NCBI RefSeq assembly: GCF_022539665.2
Contig: NW_026712554.1
Span: forward strand, 1-29,448
Direction of reading: 5' to 3'
DNA from: Daphnia carinata
Lineage: Eukaryota; Arthropoda; Branchiopoda; Diplostraca; Daphniidae
Length of the DNA stretch: 29,448 bases
Within the stretch, counting starts at the first letter, position 1, and each line of letters opens with the position of its first letter. The notes below the pieces were generated by a model. The model saw only the letters and a list, made by a program, of their open reading frames with translations. It searched no databases and was not told the origin of the DNA. Both the position numbers and the translations under genes were made by a program. Below are positions 19,145 through 29,448 of the stretch, piece by piece.

Positions 19145-22100
19145 TCCTTAACTATTTAAATCAAATGTACTTGTAATTGTAGTGAACTATGTGTGTAAAA
19201 TTCTAATGATTTCATTAAACACAGTCATTTTCGCATTGAAATCATAAAAATTAATAAAATTCGTCAAAAACAGGTTGCCGATTCAAAGTTAAAAAGCATA
19301 GCCAAATAACGAATATTCGAAGAACCAAGGTTTATCATGTTTTACTTAACGCCAGCTGGTGGTGAGTTTTTACATTGGTTGTTCGCCAAACGCGATGGTT
19401 ACCAGTCCAATATCCTTAACTATTTAAATCAAATGTACTTGTAATTGTAGTGAACTATGTGTGTAAAATTCTAATGATTTCATTAAACACAGTCATTTTC
19501 GCATTGAAATCATAAAAATTAATAAAATTCGTCAAAAACAGGTTGCCGATTCAAAGTTAAAAAGCATAGCCAAATAACGAATATTCGAAGAACCAAGGTT
19601 TATCATGTTTTACTTAACGCCAGCTGGTGGTGAGTTTTTACATTGGTTGTTCGCCAAACGCGATGGTTACCAGTCCAATATCCTTAACTATTTAAATCAA
19701 ATGTACTTGTAATTGTAGTGAACTATGTGTGTAAAATTCTAATGATTTCATTAAACACAGTCATTTTCGCATTGAAATCATAAAAATTAATAAAATTCGT
19801 CAAAAACAGGTTGCCGATTCAAAGTTAAAAAGCATAGCCAAATAACGAATATTCGAAGAACCAAGGTTTATCATGTTTTACTTAACGCCAGCTGGTGGTG
19901 AGTTTTTACATTGGTTGTTCGCCAAACGCGATGGTTACCAGTCCAATATCCTTAACTATTTAAATCAAATGTACTTGTAATTGTAGTGAACTATGTGTGT
20001 AAAATTCTAATGATTTCATTAAACACAGTCATTTTCGCATTGAAATCATAAAAATTAATAAAATTCGTCAAAAACAGGTTGCCGATTCAAAGTTAAAAAG
20101 CATAGCCAAATAACGAATATTCGAAGAACCAAGGTTTATCATGTTTTACTTAACGCCAGCTGGTGGTGAGTTTTTACATTGGTTGTTCGCCAAACGCGAT
20201 GGTTACCAGTCCAATATCCTTAACTATTTAAATCAAATGTACTTGTAATTGTAGTGAACTATGTGTGTAAAATTCTAATGATTTCATTAAACACAGTCAT
20301 TTTCGCATTGAAATCATAAAAATTAATAAAATTCGTCAAAAACAGGTTGCCGATTCAAAGTTAAAAAGCATAGCCAAATAACGAATATTCGAAGAACCAA
20401 GGTTTATCATGTTTTACTTAACGCCAGCTGGTGGTGAGTTTTACATTGGTTGTTCGCCAAACGCGATGGTTACCAGTCCAATATCCTTAACTATTTAAAT
20501 CAAATGTACTTGTAATTGTAGTGAACTATGTGTGTAAAATTCTAATGATTTCATTAAACACAGTCATTTTCGCATTGAAATCATAAAAATTAATAAAATT
20601 CGTCAAAAACAGGTTGCCGATTCAAAGTTAAAAAGCATAGCCAAATAACGAATATTCGAAGAACCAAGGTTTATCATGTTTTACTTAACGCCAGCTGGTG
20701 GTGAGTTTTTACATTGGTTGTTCGCCAAACGCGATGGTTACCAGTCCAATATCCTTAACTATTTAAATCAAATGTACTTGTAATTGTAGTGAACTATGTG
20801 TGTAAAATTCTAATGATTTCATTAAACACAGTCATTTTCGCATTGAAATCATAAAAATTAATAAAATTCGTCAAAAACAGGTTGCCGATTCAAAGTTAAA
20901 AAGCATAGCCAAATAACGAATATTCGAAGAACCAAGGTTTATCATGTTTTACTTAACGCCAGCTGGTGGTGAGTTTTTACATTGGTTGTTCGCCAAACGC
21001 GATGGTTACCAGTCCAATATCCTTAACTATTTAAATCAAATGTACTTGTAATTGTAGTGAACTATGTGTGTAAAATTCTAATGATTTCATTAAACACAGT
21101 CATTTTCGCATTGAAATCATAAAAATTAATAAAATTCGTCAAAAACAGGTTGCCGATTCAAAGTTAAAAAGCATAGCCAAATAACGAATATTCGAAGAAC
21201 CAAGGTTTATCATGTTTTACTTAACGCCAGCTGGTGGTGAGTTTTTACATTGGTTGTTCGCCAAACGCGATGGTTACCAGTCCAATATCCTTAACTATTT
21301 AAATCAAATGTACTTGTAATTGTAGTGAACTATGTGTGTAAAATTCTAATGATTTCATTAAACACAGTCATTTTCGCATTGAAATCATAAAAATTAATAA
21401 AATTCGTCAAAAACAGGTTGCCGATTCAAAGTTAAAAAGCATAGCCAAATAACGAATATTCGAAGAACCAAGGTTTATCATGTTTTACTTAACGCCAGCT
21501 GGTGGTGAGTTTTTACATTGGTTGTTCGCCAAACGCGATGGTTACCAGTCCAATATCCTTAACTATTTAAATCAAATGTACTTGTAATTGTAGTGAACTA
21601 TGTGTGTAAAATTCTAATGATTTCATTAAACACAGTCATTTTCGCATTGAAATCATAAAAATTAATAAAATTCGTCAAAAACAGGTTGCCGATTCAAAGT
21701 TAAAAAGCATAGCCAAATAACGAATATTCGAAGAACCAAGGTTTATCATGTTTTACTTAACGCCAGCTGGTGGTGAGTTTTTACATTGGTTGTTCGCCAA
21801 ACGCGATGGTTACCAGTCCAATATCCTTAACTATTTAAATCAAATGTACTTGTAATTGTAGTGAACTATGTGTGTAAAATTCTAATGATTTCATTAAACA
21901 CAGTCATTTTCGCATTGAAATCATAAAAATTAATAAAATTCGTCAAAAACAGGTTGCCGATTCAAAGTTAAAAAGCATAGCCAAATAACGAATATTCGAA
22001 GAACCAAGGTTTATCATGTTTTACTTAACGCCAGCTGGTGGTGAGTTTTTACATTGGTTGTTCGCCAAACGCGATGGTTACCAGTCCAATATCCTTAACT

Positions 22101-24771
22101 ATTTAAATCAAATGTACTTGTAATTGTAGTGAACTATGTGTGTAAAATTCTAATGATTTCATTAAACACAGTCATTTTCGCATTGAAATCATAAAAATTA
22201 ATAAAATTCGTCAAAAACAGGTTGCCGATTCAAAGTTAAAAAGCATAGCCAAATAACGAATATTCGAAGAACCAAGGTTTATCATGTTTTACTTAACGCC
22301 AGCTGGTGGTGAGTTTTTACATTGGTTGTTCGCCAAACGCGATGGTTACCAGTCCAATATCCTTAACTATTTAAATCAAATGTACTTGTAATTGTAGTGA
22401 ACTATGTGTGTAAAATTCTAATGATTTCATTAAACACAGTCATTTTCGCATTGAAATCATAAAAATTAATAAAATTCGTCAAAAACAGGTTGCCGATTCA
22501 AAGTTAAAAAGCATAGCCAAATAACGAATATTCGAAGAACCAAGGTTTATCATGTTTTACTTAACGCCAGCTGGTGGTGAGTTTTTACATTGGTTGTTCG
22601 CCAAACGCGATGGTTACCAGTCCAATATCCTTAACTATTTAAATCAAATGTACTTGTAATTGTAGTGAACTATGTGTGTAAAATTCTAATGATTTCATTA
22701 AACACAGTCATTTTCGCATTGAAATCATAAAAATTAATAAAATTCGTCAAAAACAGGTTGCCGATTCAAAGTTAAAAAGCATAGCCAAATAACGAATATT
22801 CGAAGAACCAAGGTTTATCATGTTTTACTTAACGCCAGCTGGTGGTGAGTTTTTACATTGGTTGTTCGCCAAACGCGATGGTTACCAGTCCAATATCCTT
22901 AACTATTTAAATCAAATGTACTTGTAATTGTAGTGAACTATGTGTGTAAAATTCTAATGATTTCATTAAACACAGTCATTTTCGCATTGAAATCATAAAA
23001 ATTAATAAAATTCGTCAAAAACAGGTTGCCGATTCAAAGTTAAAAAGCATAGCCAAATAACGAATATTCGAAGAACCAAGGTTTATCATGTTTTACTTAA
23101 CGCCAGCTGGTGGTGAGTTTTTACATTGGTTGTTCGCCAAACGCGATGGTTACCAGTCCAATATCCTTAACTATTTAAATCAAATGTACTTGTAATTGTA
23201 GTGAACTATGTGTGTAAAATTCTAATGATTTCATTAAACACAGTCATTTTCGCATTGAAATCATAAAAATTAATAAAATTCGTCAAAAACAGGTTGCCGA
23301 TTCAAAGTTAAAAAGCATAGCCAAATAACGAATATTCGAAGAACCAAGGTTTATCATGTTTTACTTAACGCCAGCTGGTGGTGAGTTTTTACATTGGTTG
23401 TTCGCCAAACGCGATGGTTACCAGTCCAATATCCTTAACTATTTAAATCAAATGTACTTGTAATTGTAGTGAACTATGTGTGTAAAATTCTAATGATTTC
23501 ATTAAACACAGTCATTTTCGCATTGAAATCATAAAAATTAATAAAATTCGTCAAAAACAGGTTGCCGATTCAAAGTTAAAAAGCATAGCCAAATAACGAA
23601 TATTCGAAGAACCAAGGTTTATCATGTTTTACTTAACGCCAGCTGGTGGTGAGTTTTTACATTGGTTGTTCGCCAAACGCGATGGTTACCAGTCCAATAT
23701 CCTTAACTATTTAAATCAAATGTACTTGTAATTGTAGTGAACTATGTGTGTAAAATTCTAATGATTTCATTAAACACAGTCATTTTCGCATTGAAATCAT
23801 AAAAATTAATAAAATTCGTCAAAAACAGGTTGCCGATTCAAAGTTAAAAAGCATAGCCAAATAACGAATATTCGAAGAACCAAGGTTTATCATGTTTTAC
23901 TTAACGCCAGCTGGTGGTGAGTTTTTACATTGGTTGTTCGCCAAACGCGATGGTTACCAGTCCAATATCCTTAACTATTTAAATCAAATGTACTTGTAAT
24001 TGTAGTGAACTATGTGTGTAAAATTCTAATGATTTCATTAAACACAGTCATTTTCGCATTGAAATCATAAAAATTAATAAAATTCGTCAAAAACAGGTTG
24101 CCGATTCAAAGTTAAAAAGCATAGCCAAATAACGAATATTCGAAGAACCAAGGTTTATCATGTTTTACTTAACGCCAGCTGGTGGTGAGTTTTTACATTG
24201 GTTGTTCGCCAAACGCGATGGTTACCAGTCCAATATCCTTAACTATTTAAATCAAATGTACTTGTAATTGTAGTGAACTATGTGTGTAAAATTCTAATGA
24301 TTTCATTAAACACAGTCATTTTCGCATTGAAATCATAAAAATTAATAAAATTCGTCAAAAACAGGTTGCCGATTCAAAGTTAAAAAGCATAGCCAAATAA
24401 CGAATATTCGAAGAACCAAGGTTTATCATGTTTTACTTAACGCCAGCTGGTGGTGAGTTTTTACATTGGTTGTTCGCCAAACGCGATGGTTACCAGTCCA
24501 ATATCCTTAACTATTTAAATCAAATGTACTTGTAATTGTAGTGAACTATGTGTGTAAAATTCTAATGATTTCATTAAACACAGTCATTTTCGCATTGAAA
24601 TCATAAAAATTAATAAAATTCGTCAAAAACAGGTTGCCGATTCAAAGTTAAAAAGCATAGCCAAATAACGAATATTCGAAGAACCAAGGTTTATCATGTT
24701 TTACTTAACGCCAGCTGGTGGTGAGTTTTTACATTGGTTGTTCGCCAAACGCGATGGTTACCAGTCCAATA
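19143..24771. repeat. Satellite array 2, 268-bp monomers (~21 copies)
   Basis: ttaactattt recurs at 19148, 19416, 19684, 19952, 20220, 20487 and then every 268 bp to 24507. Monomers are identical by eye apart from a 1-nt deletion near 20440 (gagttttacatt). All belong to the homogeneous variant that fills the right part of array 1; the divergent left-edge variants of array 1 are absent. The array is an integral number of monomers. It starts at TATCCTTAAC directly after GTGGG and ends CCAGTCCAATA directly before CCCAC, so a TA is shared at both borders. Confidence 0.95.
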
Positions 24772-24783
24772 CCCACATAGCAC
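24770..24783 (-). repeat. 14-bp inverted repeat, right side of array 2
   Basis: TACCCACATAGCAC is the partner of 19131-19144. Without the array the two halves, overlapping in TA, would form a perfect 26-bp palindrome centred on GTAC. Confidence 0.9.
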
Positions 24784-24947
24784 AATTCGGTCCCACGGAC
24801 ATCCGTGGTATATCCTAGTTGGATAACGGCGACATCTTACGGACATCCGTGGAACTGCCTGACCTCCGAGTTGGATGTCCTTCGGATCTCGACTGAATAT
24901 TGGAAGACCTCCCGAGAATATGCCGATTGATATCCGAGGGACGTCCT
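24784..24947. repeat. Right inverted arm, GGACATCC-type repeats, copy II
   Basis: Near-identical to 9889-10052. It leads into the 3' flank of the third DUF4806 gene copy. Confidence 0.6.
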
Positions 24948-25151
24948 GCTGGGCGGGAAAAGGACATGCTCTGAACATGTGAGAATTATGTTAATACCTT
25001 TTTTTAAGCATTTCTGGCTACCGTAAAAAAATGAATAATAAATAATATAACACAAATTATGGTGAGAAATTTCTTTGTATTCACATTTGCCACAACATAC
25101 AACACGTAACTGTCAAGTTTAGAAGACAAATAAAAAAAAACTGATCTTAAG

Positions 25152-26432
25152 TTAAACCCCCCTCACATTATTATTTTTTTCCTTATCCTTACAATGGCGC
25201 AGCAAAGCTTGGACCACCTTGATGGCATCTTGCTCGGTAATCATTGGTTGAGTCCTTTTCGCGGCCACTATAATTGAAAATATTACATACTATTAAAATT
25301 AATTACTTTAATTTTTTATACTTATAATGGATTTTCCGATATTCGTAGCGGAGAGGCATTCATTTCCTCTCTGTCCAAACCAACTGAAGTGCTTCCCAAC
25401 ATCCTTTGTGAATAAGCGCCGTGTAATAAGCCGAACGATGGTTTTTGCGTCGTGACCACCAATCCCGATAAGATGAATGTTCTATAAAATAAAATTGCCA
25501 TAATTAAACGTATGTATTACTTATAATTATAAATAAACTTACCAAGCATTTTTTAATACAGGGTTTGTTGAGTTCTTCGTTAAACTTCTTAAACTCCTCC
25601 ATTGTGGTTAGAGGCAGCGTTTCCAAAAATTCTTCGTTTTGGTCAGTTTCGATATCCTTTTGTTTCAGAGCCGACTCTATATTGTTGAGTCGGTCTAGAA
25701 CGGCCATTCCTACGGAGCTTTGGTCTCGCATTTCATGTGAAAGAGACACTATCCCGCGATGAACAAATTCATCGCGAGATTCTACATTACAAAAAAGTTG
25801 CTTTAAAGTAACGGACGGAATTAAAAATTTAAAAAACATATACCACCATGAGTTTTAGCAATTCGGTGCCGTCGGTTGTTGGCTCCGTTTCCAGTGGGCA
25901 TCAATAAGGGGCTGTTTGAAGTTGTTGACTGATTTGACGTGTTCGAAACGTCTGAAGAATTACCATTTCCCCTGCAGCCTACATAATAAACAACAAAACA
26001 AATATTGAAATCCCAAAAATAAAAACAGAATGTATAAGTTAGGATAGTTAATATTACCTTTTTTATTTCTCAACTCTTTTCCTGACTACTATAGAAATCC
26101 CTGTCATTATCATCAACTACGAAAGGTGTAAAATTCGTGTAATGAGGACAGGTCGCGTAACTGGGGTGCCTTATTCAAAAATAAACAAAGTAAGTCTAAT
26201 ACTGAAGCGGAACTGGGGGGAAAACTGATTAAAAAGATTATTTGTTTTCTTATTTATGTAAATTTAATAATTACCTATAGAAGATGAAAGACAAAAAGAA
26301 GATGGAGGAGGAGGAGGTGGTGGGGACTCGTCTTCGGACTCATCACTCAATATTGGAACGGAAGTTCTTTTCAAGGGGGGTTTTGTTCGGGCTAAACTGC
26401 TGTTGTCAAAAATTTGTTTAGCTTTCCTGGCG
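25152..26432 (-). pseudogene. DUF4806-family gene, copy III (broken)
   Basis: The 3' half is well kept: exons 25978-25847 (6 nt shorter, still in frame), 25781-25543, 25481-25322 and 25267-25152. One extra C near 25157 moves the stop, ending the protein a few residues early. The next upstream exon (about 26169-26058) is 112 instead of 114 nt with several indels, which breaks the frame. The exon with the proline run (about 26280-26432) stops where the patchwork region begins. The N-terminal WFDGEVCWWPP exon survives only as scattered pieces. The gene is therefore a pseudogene as assembled, unless the damage is a consensus artefact. Confidence 0.65.
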
Positions 26433-27900
26433 ATTAAAAGTAGATTATTTGTTTTCTATTCTGTTATGATATGTATCTAAAGGACATGTTACGTTTAAAA
26501 ATTAATTGAAAAAAAGGATCGCTATGTATAGAAACAGAATACCCATACCGAACAGAGACATCTGGTTCATACCCTAACTCAAGATGGAGGAGGCCACCAA
26601 CAAACTTCGCCGTCAAACCACGATATGGGCACCGTTGTAACCCATGGTTCCGTCTTCCGACTTCCCTACAAAAACAAACATTTGCACTCTATAACGATTC
26701 ATATGTAAACGGAAGTTTTTTAATCAAGTAAAAAAAGAAAAGGGGTTTGAAGTTGCGGAAACTGAAAGATGCTAAACAGCTGTTATCAAAAACTGCAAAA
26801 GAATTCTTAGCTATCCCATTGCCTTTAAAAGTCGGCAAATCTTACTGCTTTAAATTTAATTTGATTCAAAGGCAATGGGCAAGGATCTCCGACGATAAAA
26901 ATGTTATATTAAAGGATACGAAAACAAATCCGAAATTTTCTCCCACAATGAATCCTGGTTTCTTATTATATTGTCAATCAGGAATAAATCTTAAGAAAGA
27001 CACAATTATCTGCGCCTCTTCCATTTCTTTGTATTCTACGGTTACTTTTTATGTGGTACAGGGCCTCGTTACGAAAACAACGGTGACGGAGATCGAATTC
27101 CAGTTTCTGGGGGTTGATAGGCGTATCTAAAGGATTTTTGAAGAAAATTTTACGTTGACAAACACATCGTCGTACAGGTGTACCAAATTGTGAAAAAAGA
27201 CAGAAAATACGCCCCATAAACTTCTTTACATTCATTAACGAATAAATGTAATCAGCATATTCATTATGATAACCGACATACCAAAGCCTTTTCAAAATAA
27301 CACGGGCATTCCGTGGCCTTCCATCTATCTACAAATTTTAAAGATCTGGTGCTTTTCCTTGGTTAAGTCATTTCTCCCTATCTCAGGCTCGAGTAAATGC
27401 ATCGGATCTAACTCAATGTCAATCTCAATATGGTTAAAAGAATCACCATTGCGTGAATGCGGTTGCGGAGAAGCCACCCTTCCTTCATAATCGCCCAAAC
27501 CCGGAACACCCAAAATACGCCGTGTGACAATATGTATGAACGCGCACGATATGGGACACGCACGGTCCGTTGAAAATCCACTTTCCATAAGCGTTCCTGT
27601 TTGGCAACAAAATGCCTTGCCAAAATAAGGAACTTTTTCCCCTATATTTACAAAAACAAGCATTTGCATTTGGACCTTTGAAAAAAACTAGAGTACTGGA
27701 ACTTACGATTGATCAAAGTTCGGCAAGATTTCGGAAAGTTCATTGTAACATTTAGAACATACGTTTGTAATCGAATACAAACTTCGCGAAAGTTGAATTA
27801 ATCAAGATGAAAATGGGAAAGCGTCCGTCGATAACGGCAAATGTACTGACAAAATCTTCATGTATCACCGCTATTATCGTTAAAGTCGACATATAGGAAT
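26433..27900 (-). pseudogene. Shredded transposase/DUF4806 patchwork, copy III
   Basis: Short blocks of roughly 10-60 bp match copy II exactly, but two source tracks alternate. For example, 27100-27300 alternates words from the transposase (tttttgaagaaaattt, agcatattcattatg) with words from the DUF4806 region (gtatctaaagga, aagccttttc, aacacgggca). 27620-27800 alternates exon-1 flank words (aaaataaggaact, gtaacatttagaacatacg) with transposase words (atcaaagttcggcaagattt). 26560-26720 alternates with copy I words (cgtcttccgact, aacggaagtttttt). The order within each track is preserved. Nothing here codes for a working protein; plus-strand 26747-27130 and the minus-strand frames are by-products. 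Confidence 0.7.
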
Positions 27901-27903
27901 TCA

Positions 27904-27932
27904 TTTTAATATAAAACGATTTTATATTAAAA
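27904..27932. other. 29-bp A/T palindrome, copy III
   Basis: Exact copy of the palindrome at 14221-14249; it marks the former transposase start. Confidence 0.6.
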
Positions 27933-28832
27933 AATTCTAACAAAAAGCTTGGTACTGAAGGAAAGCATCGATAATATACGGAAGTATTAAAAACAACAAA
28001 ATGCCTAACTGTGAAAAAGGAAAAAAAACAATAATCAATTGGAAAAAGAAAAAGAAATAACTAAAGCGTTAAAACGGCCCGAAAAGCCGTTTAAAGAATT
28101 GTTAAAATACCCCAATCAACACCCACGAAAAAAGAAACAAAAAAATTAATTTCGCACTAAGCGGGAATAAATTGCCAAAAAGAGTTGTAAGGGAATAGCA
28201 ATTTGAAGCGGATTGAAGAAAAAGAAGAAAAGTCGCTTGGTAAAAACACGGTGAGAACACCCGCAAAAAAGAGAAAAAAAAATGATTAACTGATGCATAA
28301 GCAAAGATCAATTGCCTAAATGGTAATAAACGGCAAAGATATGAAGCCGTCGGAAAAAGGTTTCAAAAATGTGAAAACGAAAGAAAAGGAAAGAAAAATT
28401 TATCTAATCACGCAAAAGCAAAATCATTTGCCAAAAGAGTGATCAAAAACGGAAAACTTTTCAAGCGCCTAAAAAACGGTTAAAAACTTCGTTGTTAAAA
28501 GCGCCCTACCAGCACTCGCGAAAAAAAAAAAGAAATTTAAGTAAAGAAAAAGGACAAAAAAAATGAAGAAAGAACTAAAGCATTAGAACGGCATGAGGAA
28601 ACAGTTTAAAAAATTGCCAGGCAAAGCCCCCTGCCAAAATCAACAAAGAAGAAAAAGAAAAGAAAAAATTTAGTTAATAAGACGTAAAAAAAGTCCAGCT
28701 GAAAAACCATAAAAAGAATGAACAAAAGCATTAAGTTGTGTGAAAAAAGAAGATAGAAAATAGCATTTGAAAAAGTAGCACACATATAATTTACATATAT
28801 AATTAAATAACTACCGCAATTATTTCTAATCT
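27933..28832. other. A-rich tract, copy III, no gene seen
   Basis: Counterpart of 14250-15165 with many small deletions and few substitutions. The last part returns to near-normal similarity with copy II. Confidence 0.5.
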
Positions 28833-29053
28833 TAGTCGGCCTATGTCCCGACTAAGATATTCATCTAACTGAAGGTCCACTGACCATATTAGACAATTGG
28901 TTTCCACGACGACACTGTGAACCAATCCCGATACCTGTGCCCATTGAGGTGACAAGTCTCAATGCCCTTAAACTTATAGTAACAATACCAGCACTCGAAC
29001 CGTTGCCTATCCGTTCCGAGCCTGATACACTGTGTCTGGGATCGGCCCAGCAC
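28833..29053. other. Multi-hairpin block, copy III (candidate structured RNA)
   Basis: Same stems as copies I and II. The long stem has changed (ATTGGTTTCCAC ... GTGAACCAAT) but still pairs over about 10 bp with a small bulge. The last stem has the pairing T version. A private change at about 28888 replaces the ggccatggccag-like word with tatta. Confidence 0.5.
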
Positions 29054-29077
29054 TAGTAAAATGAATAATGAACTTAC

Positions 29078-29092
29078 GGTTTGAGATTCCAT
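29078..29092 (-). other. Candidate first exon (MESQT) with GTAAGT donor, copy III
   Basis: Identical to 15411-15425 in sequence and phase. Here the frame happens to read through the donor into the hairpin block (67 codons), which I regard as fortuitous. Confidence 0.3.
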
Positions 29093-29135
29093 ATAAATAA
29101 TCCAAAATGTGAAGGGGCCTCAGTAAGAACCAAAG

Positions 29136-29230
29136 GCGGGCAGCTAGGCAGGAACAGCGCGGGCAGCTAGGCAGGAACAGCGCGGGCTGCTGGGCAGGAA
29201 CTGAACGGGCAGCCGGCCAGGAACAGGGGG
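29136..29230. repeat. 23-bp GC-rich minisatellite, copy III
   Basis: Two good units start at 29136 and 29159, followed by degenerate ones (gcgggctgctgggcagg). It has far fewer units than copy II, as expected for a length-variable minisatellite. The rest of the window (to 29448) is spacer equivalent to 15671-15890. Confidence 0.8.
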
Positions 29231-29448
29231 GACCGCTGGACAGGACCGACAGAAGCACTTACACAGAGAAAACAATCAGGATCGACACTGTTAACACTAA
29301 TTCGTAAGACGGCAGTAGCCACAGTTAACCGAAGCACTAAATCAGTCGAGAAAAGTTTCTAACGCGATGATGTTCACTAAGTGTTACAAAAAAAAATCCT
29401 GAAACAGCACACGCACGGCACGAACAATAACCTTCACCATAAACAACT

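Larger units (their letters stand above)
10804..25702. repeat. Complete macro-unit of a head-to-tail tandem duplication (~14.9 kb)
   Basis: Position 1 of the window aligns with 10804 and again with about 25703, and the order of all sub-blocks repeats. This is the only unit seen from end to end; the chosen boundary is arbitrary because the window starts mid-unit. Units differ in satellite monomer number (about 16 versus 21), in presence of the transposase (absent from the first copy, nearly whole in the second, shredded in the third) and in small indels. Similarity is not uniform. About 2680-11000 is nearly identical to 16360-25900, whereas 1-2600 is visibly diverged from 10804-16300. Alternative explanations are retained haplotypes joined in assembly, or a longer array of which only two units are shown. 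Confidence 0.85.

Noticed and set aside
26747-27130. 127-codon plus-strand ORF
   Set aside because: It is antisense to the transposase C-terminal region within the patchwork, and no comparable frame exists in copy II.

Overview
The window is eukaryotic and repeat-dominated. It is A/T-rich, with short GT-AG introns of about 60-70 nt, degraded exons of animal genes, a DDE-type transposase, a DUF4806-type transposon/host protein family member, and long satellite arrays. The gene families and intron size suggest an arthropod; a crustacean such as Daphnia is my guess, not something the sequence proves. No bacterial operon, CRISPR array, tRNA or rRNA gene was seen.

Layout: the window holds just over two head-to-tail copies of a 13.7-14.9 kb macro-unit. 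Window position 1 matches 10804 and about 25703. Each unit reads, left to right: (a) a minus-strand DUF4806 gene; (b) a minus-strand transposase, nearly whole only in the middle copy; (c) an A-rich tract; (d) a ~220-bp block made of consecutive hairpins; (e) a tiny candidate first exon with a GTAAGT donor; (f) a GC-rich 23-bp minisatellite; (g) plus-strand fragments of two host genes, transportin and an RFX-like transcription factor, still with introns; (h) an inverted arm rich in GGACATCC/CGGATGTCCG motifs, ending in a 14-bp terminal inverted repeat; (i) a tandem array of a 268-bp satellite; (j) the opposite inverted arm. Then the next unit starts.

By region: 1-2560 is an old, internally deleted copy of (a)-(f) without transposase. 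2639-10223 is host fragments, satellite array 1 (about 16 monomers) and the right arm. 10224-15670 is the best copy of the mobile element, with a seven-exon (possibly eight-exon) DUF4806 gene and a transposase carrying one frameshift. 16319-24960 is the second copy of the host fragments plus satellite array 2 (about 21 monomers). 25152-29448 is a third element copy whose centre (about 26433-27900) is an interleaved patchwork of separate segments of copy two, best explained as a consensus or assembly artefact.

How the parts may work together (inference): the transposase and the DUF4806 protein look like the two proteins of one DNA transposon, possibly expressed by alternative splicing from one first exon at 15411-15425. 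The gene fragments and satellite would be passengers amplified in tandem with it. The most unusual structural point is that both satellite arrays sit exactly at the centre of what would otherwise be a perfect 26-bp palindrome.
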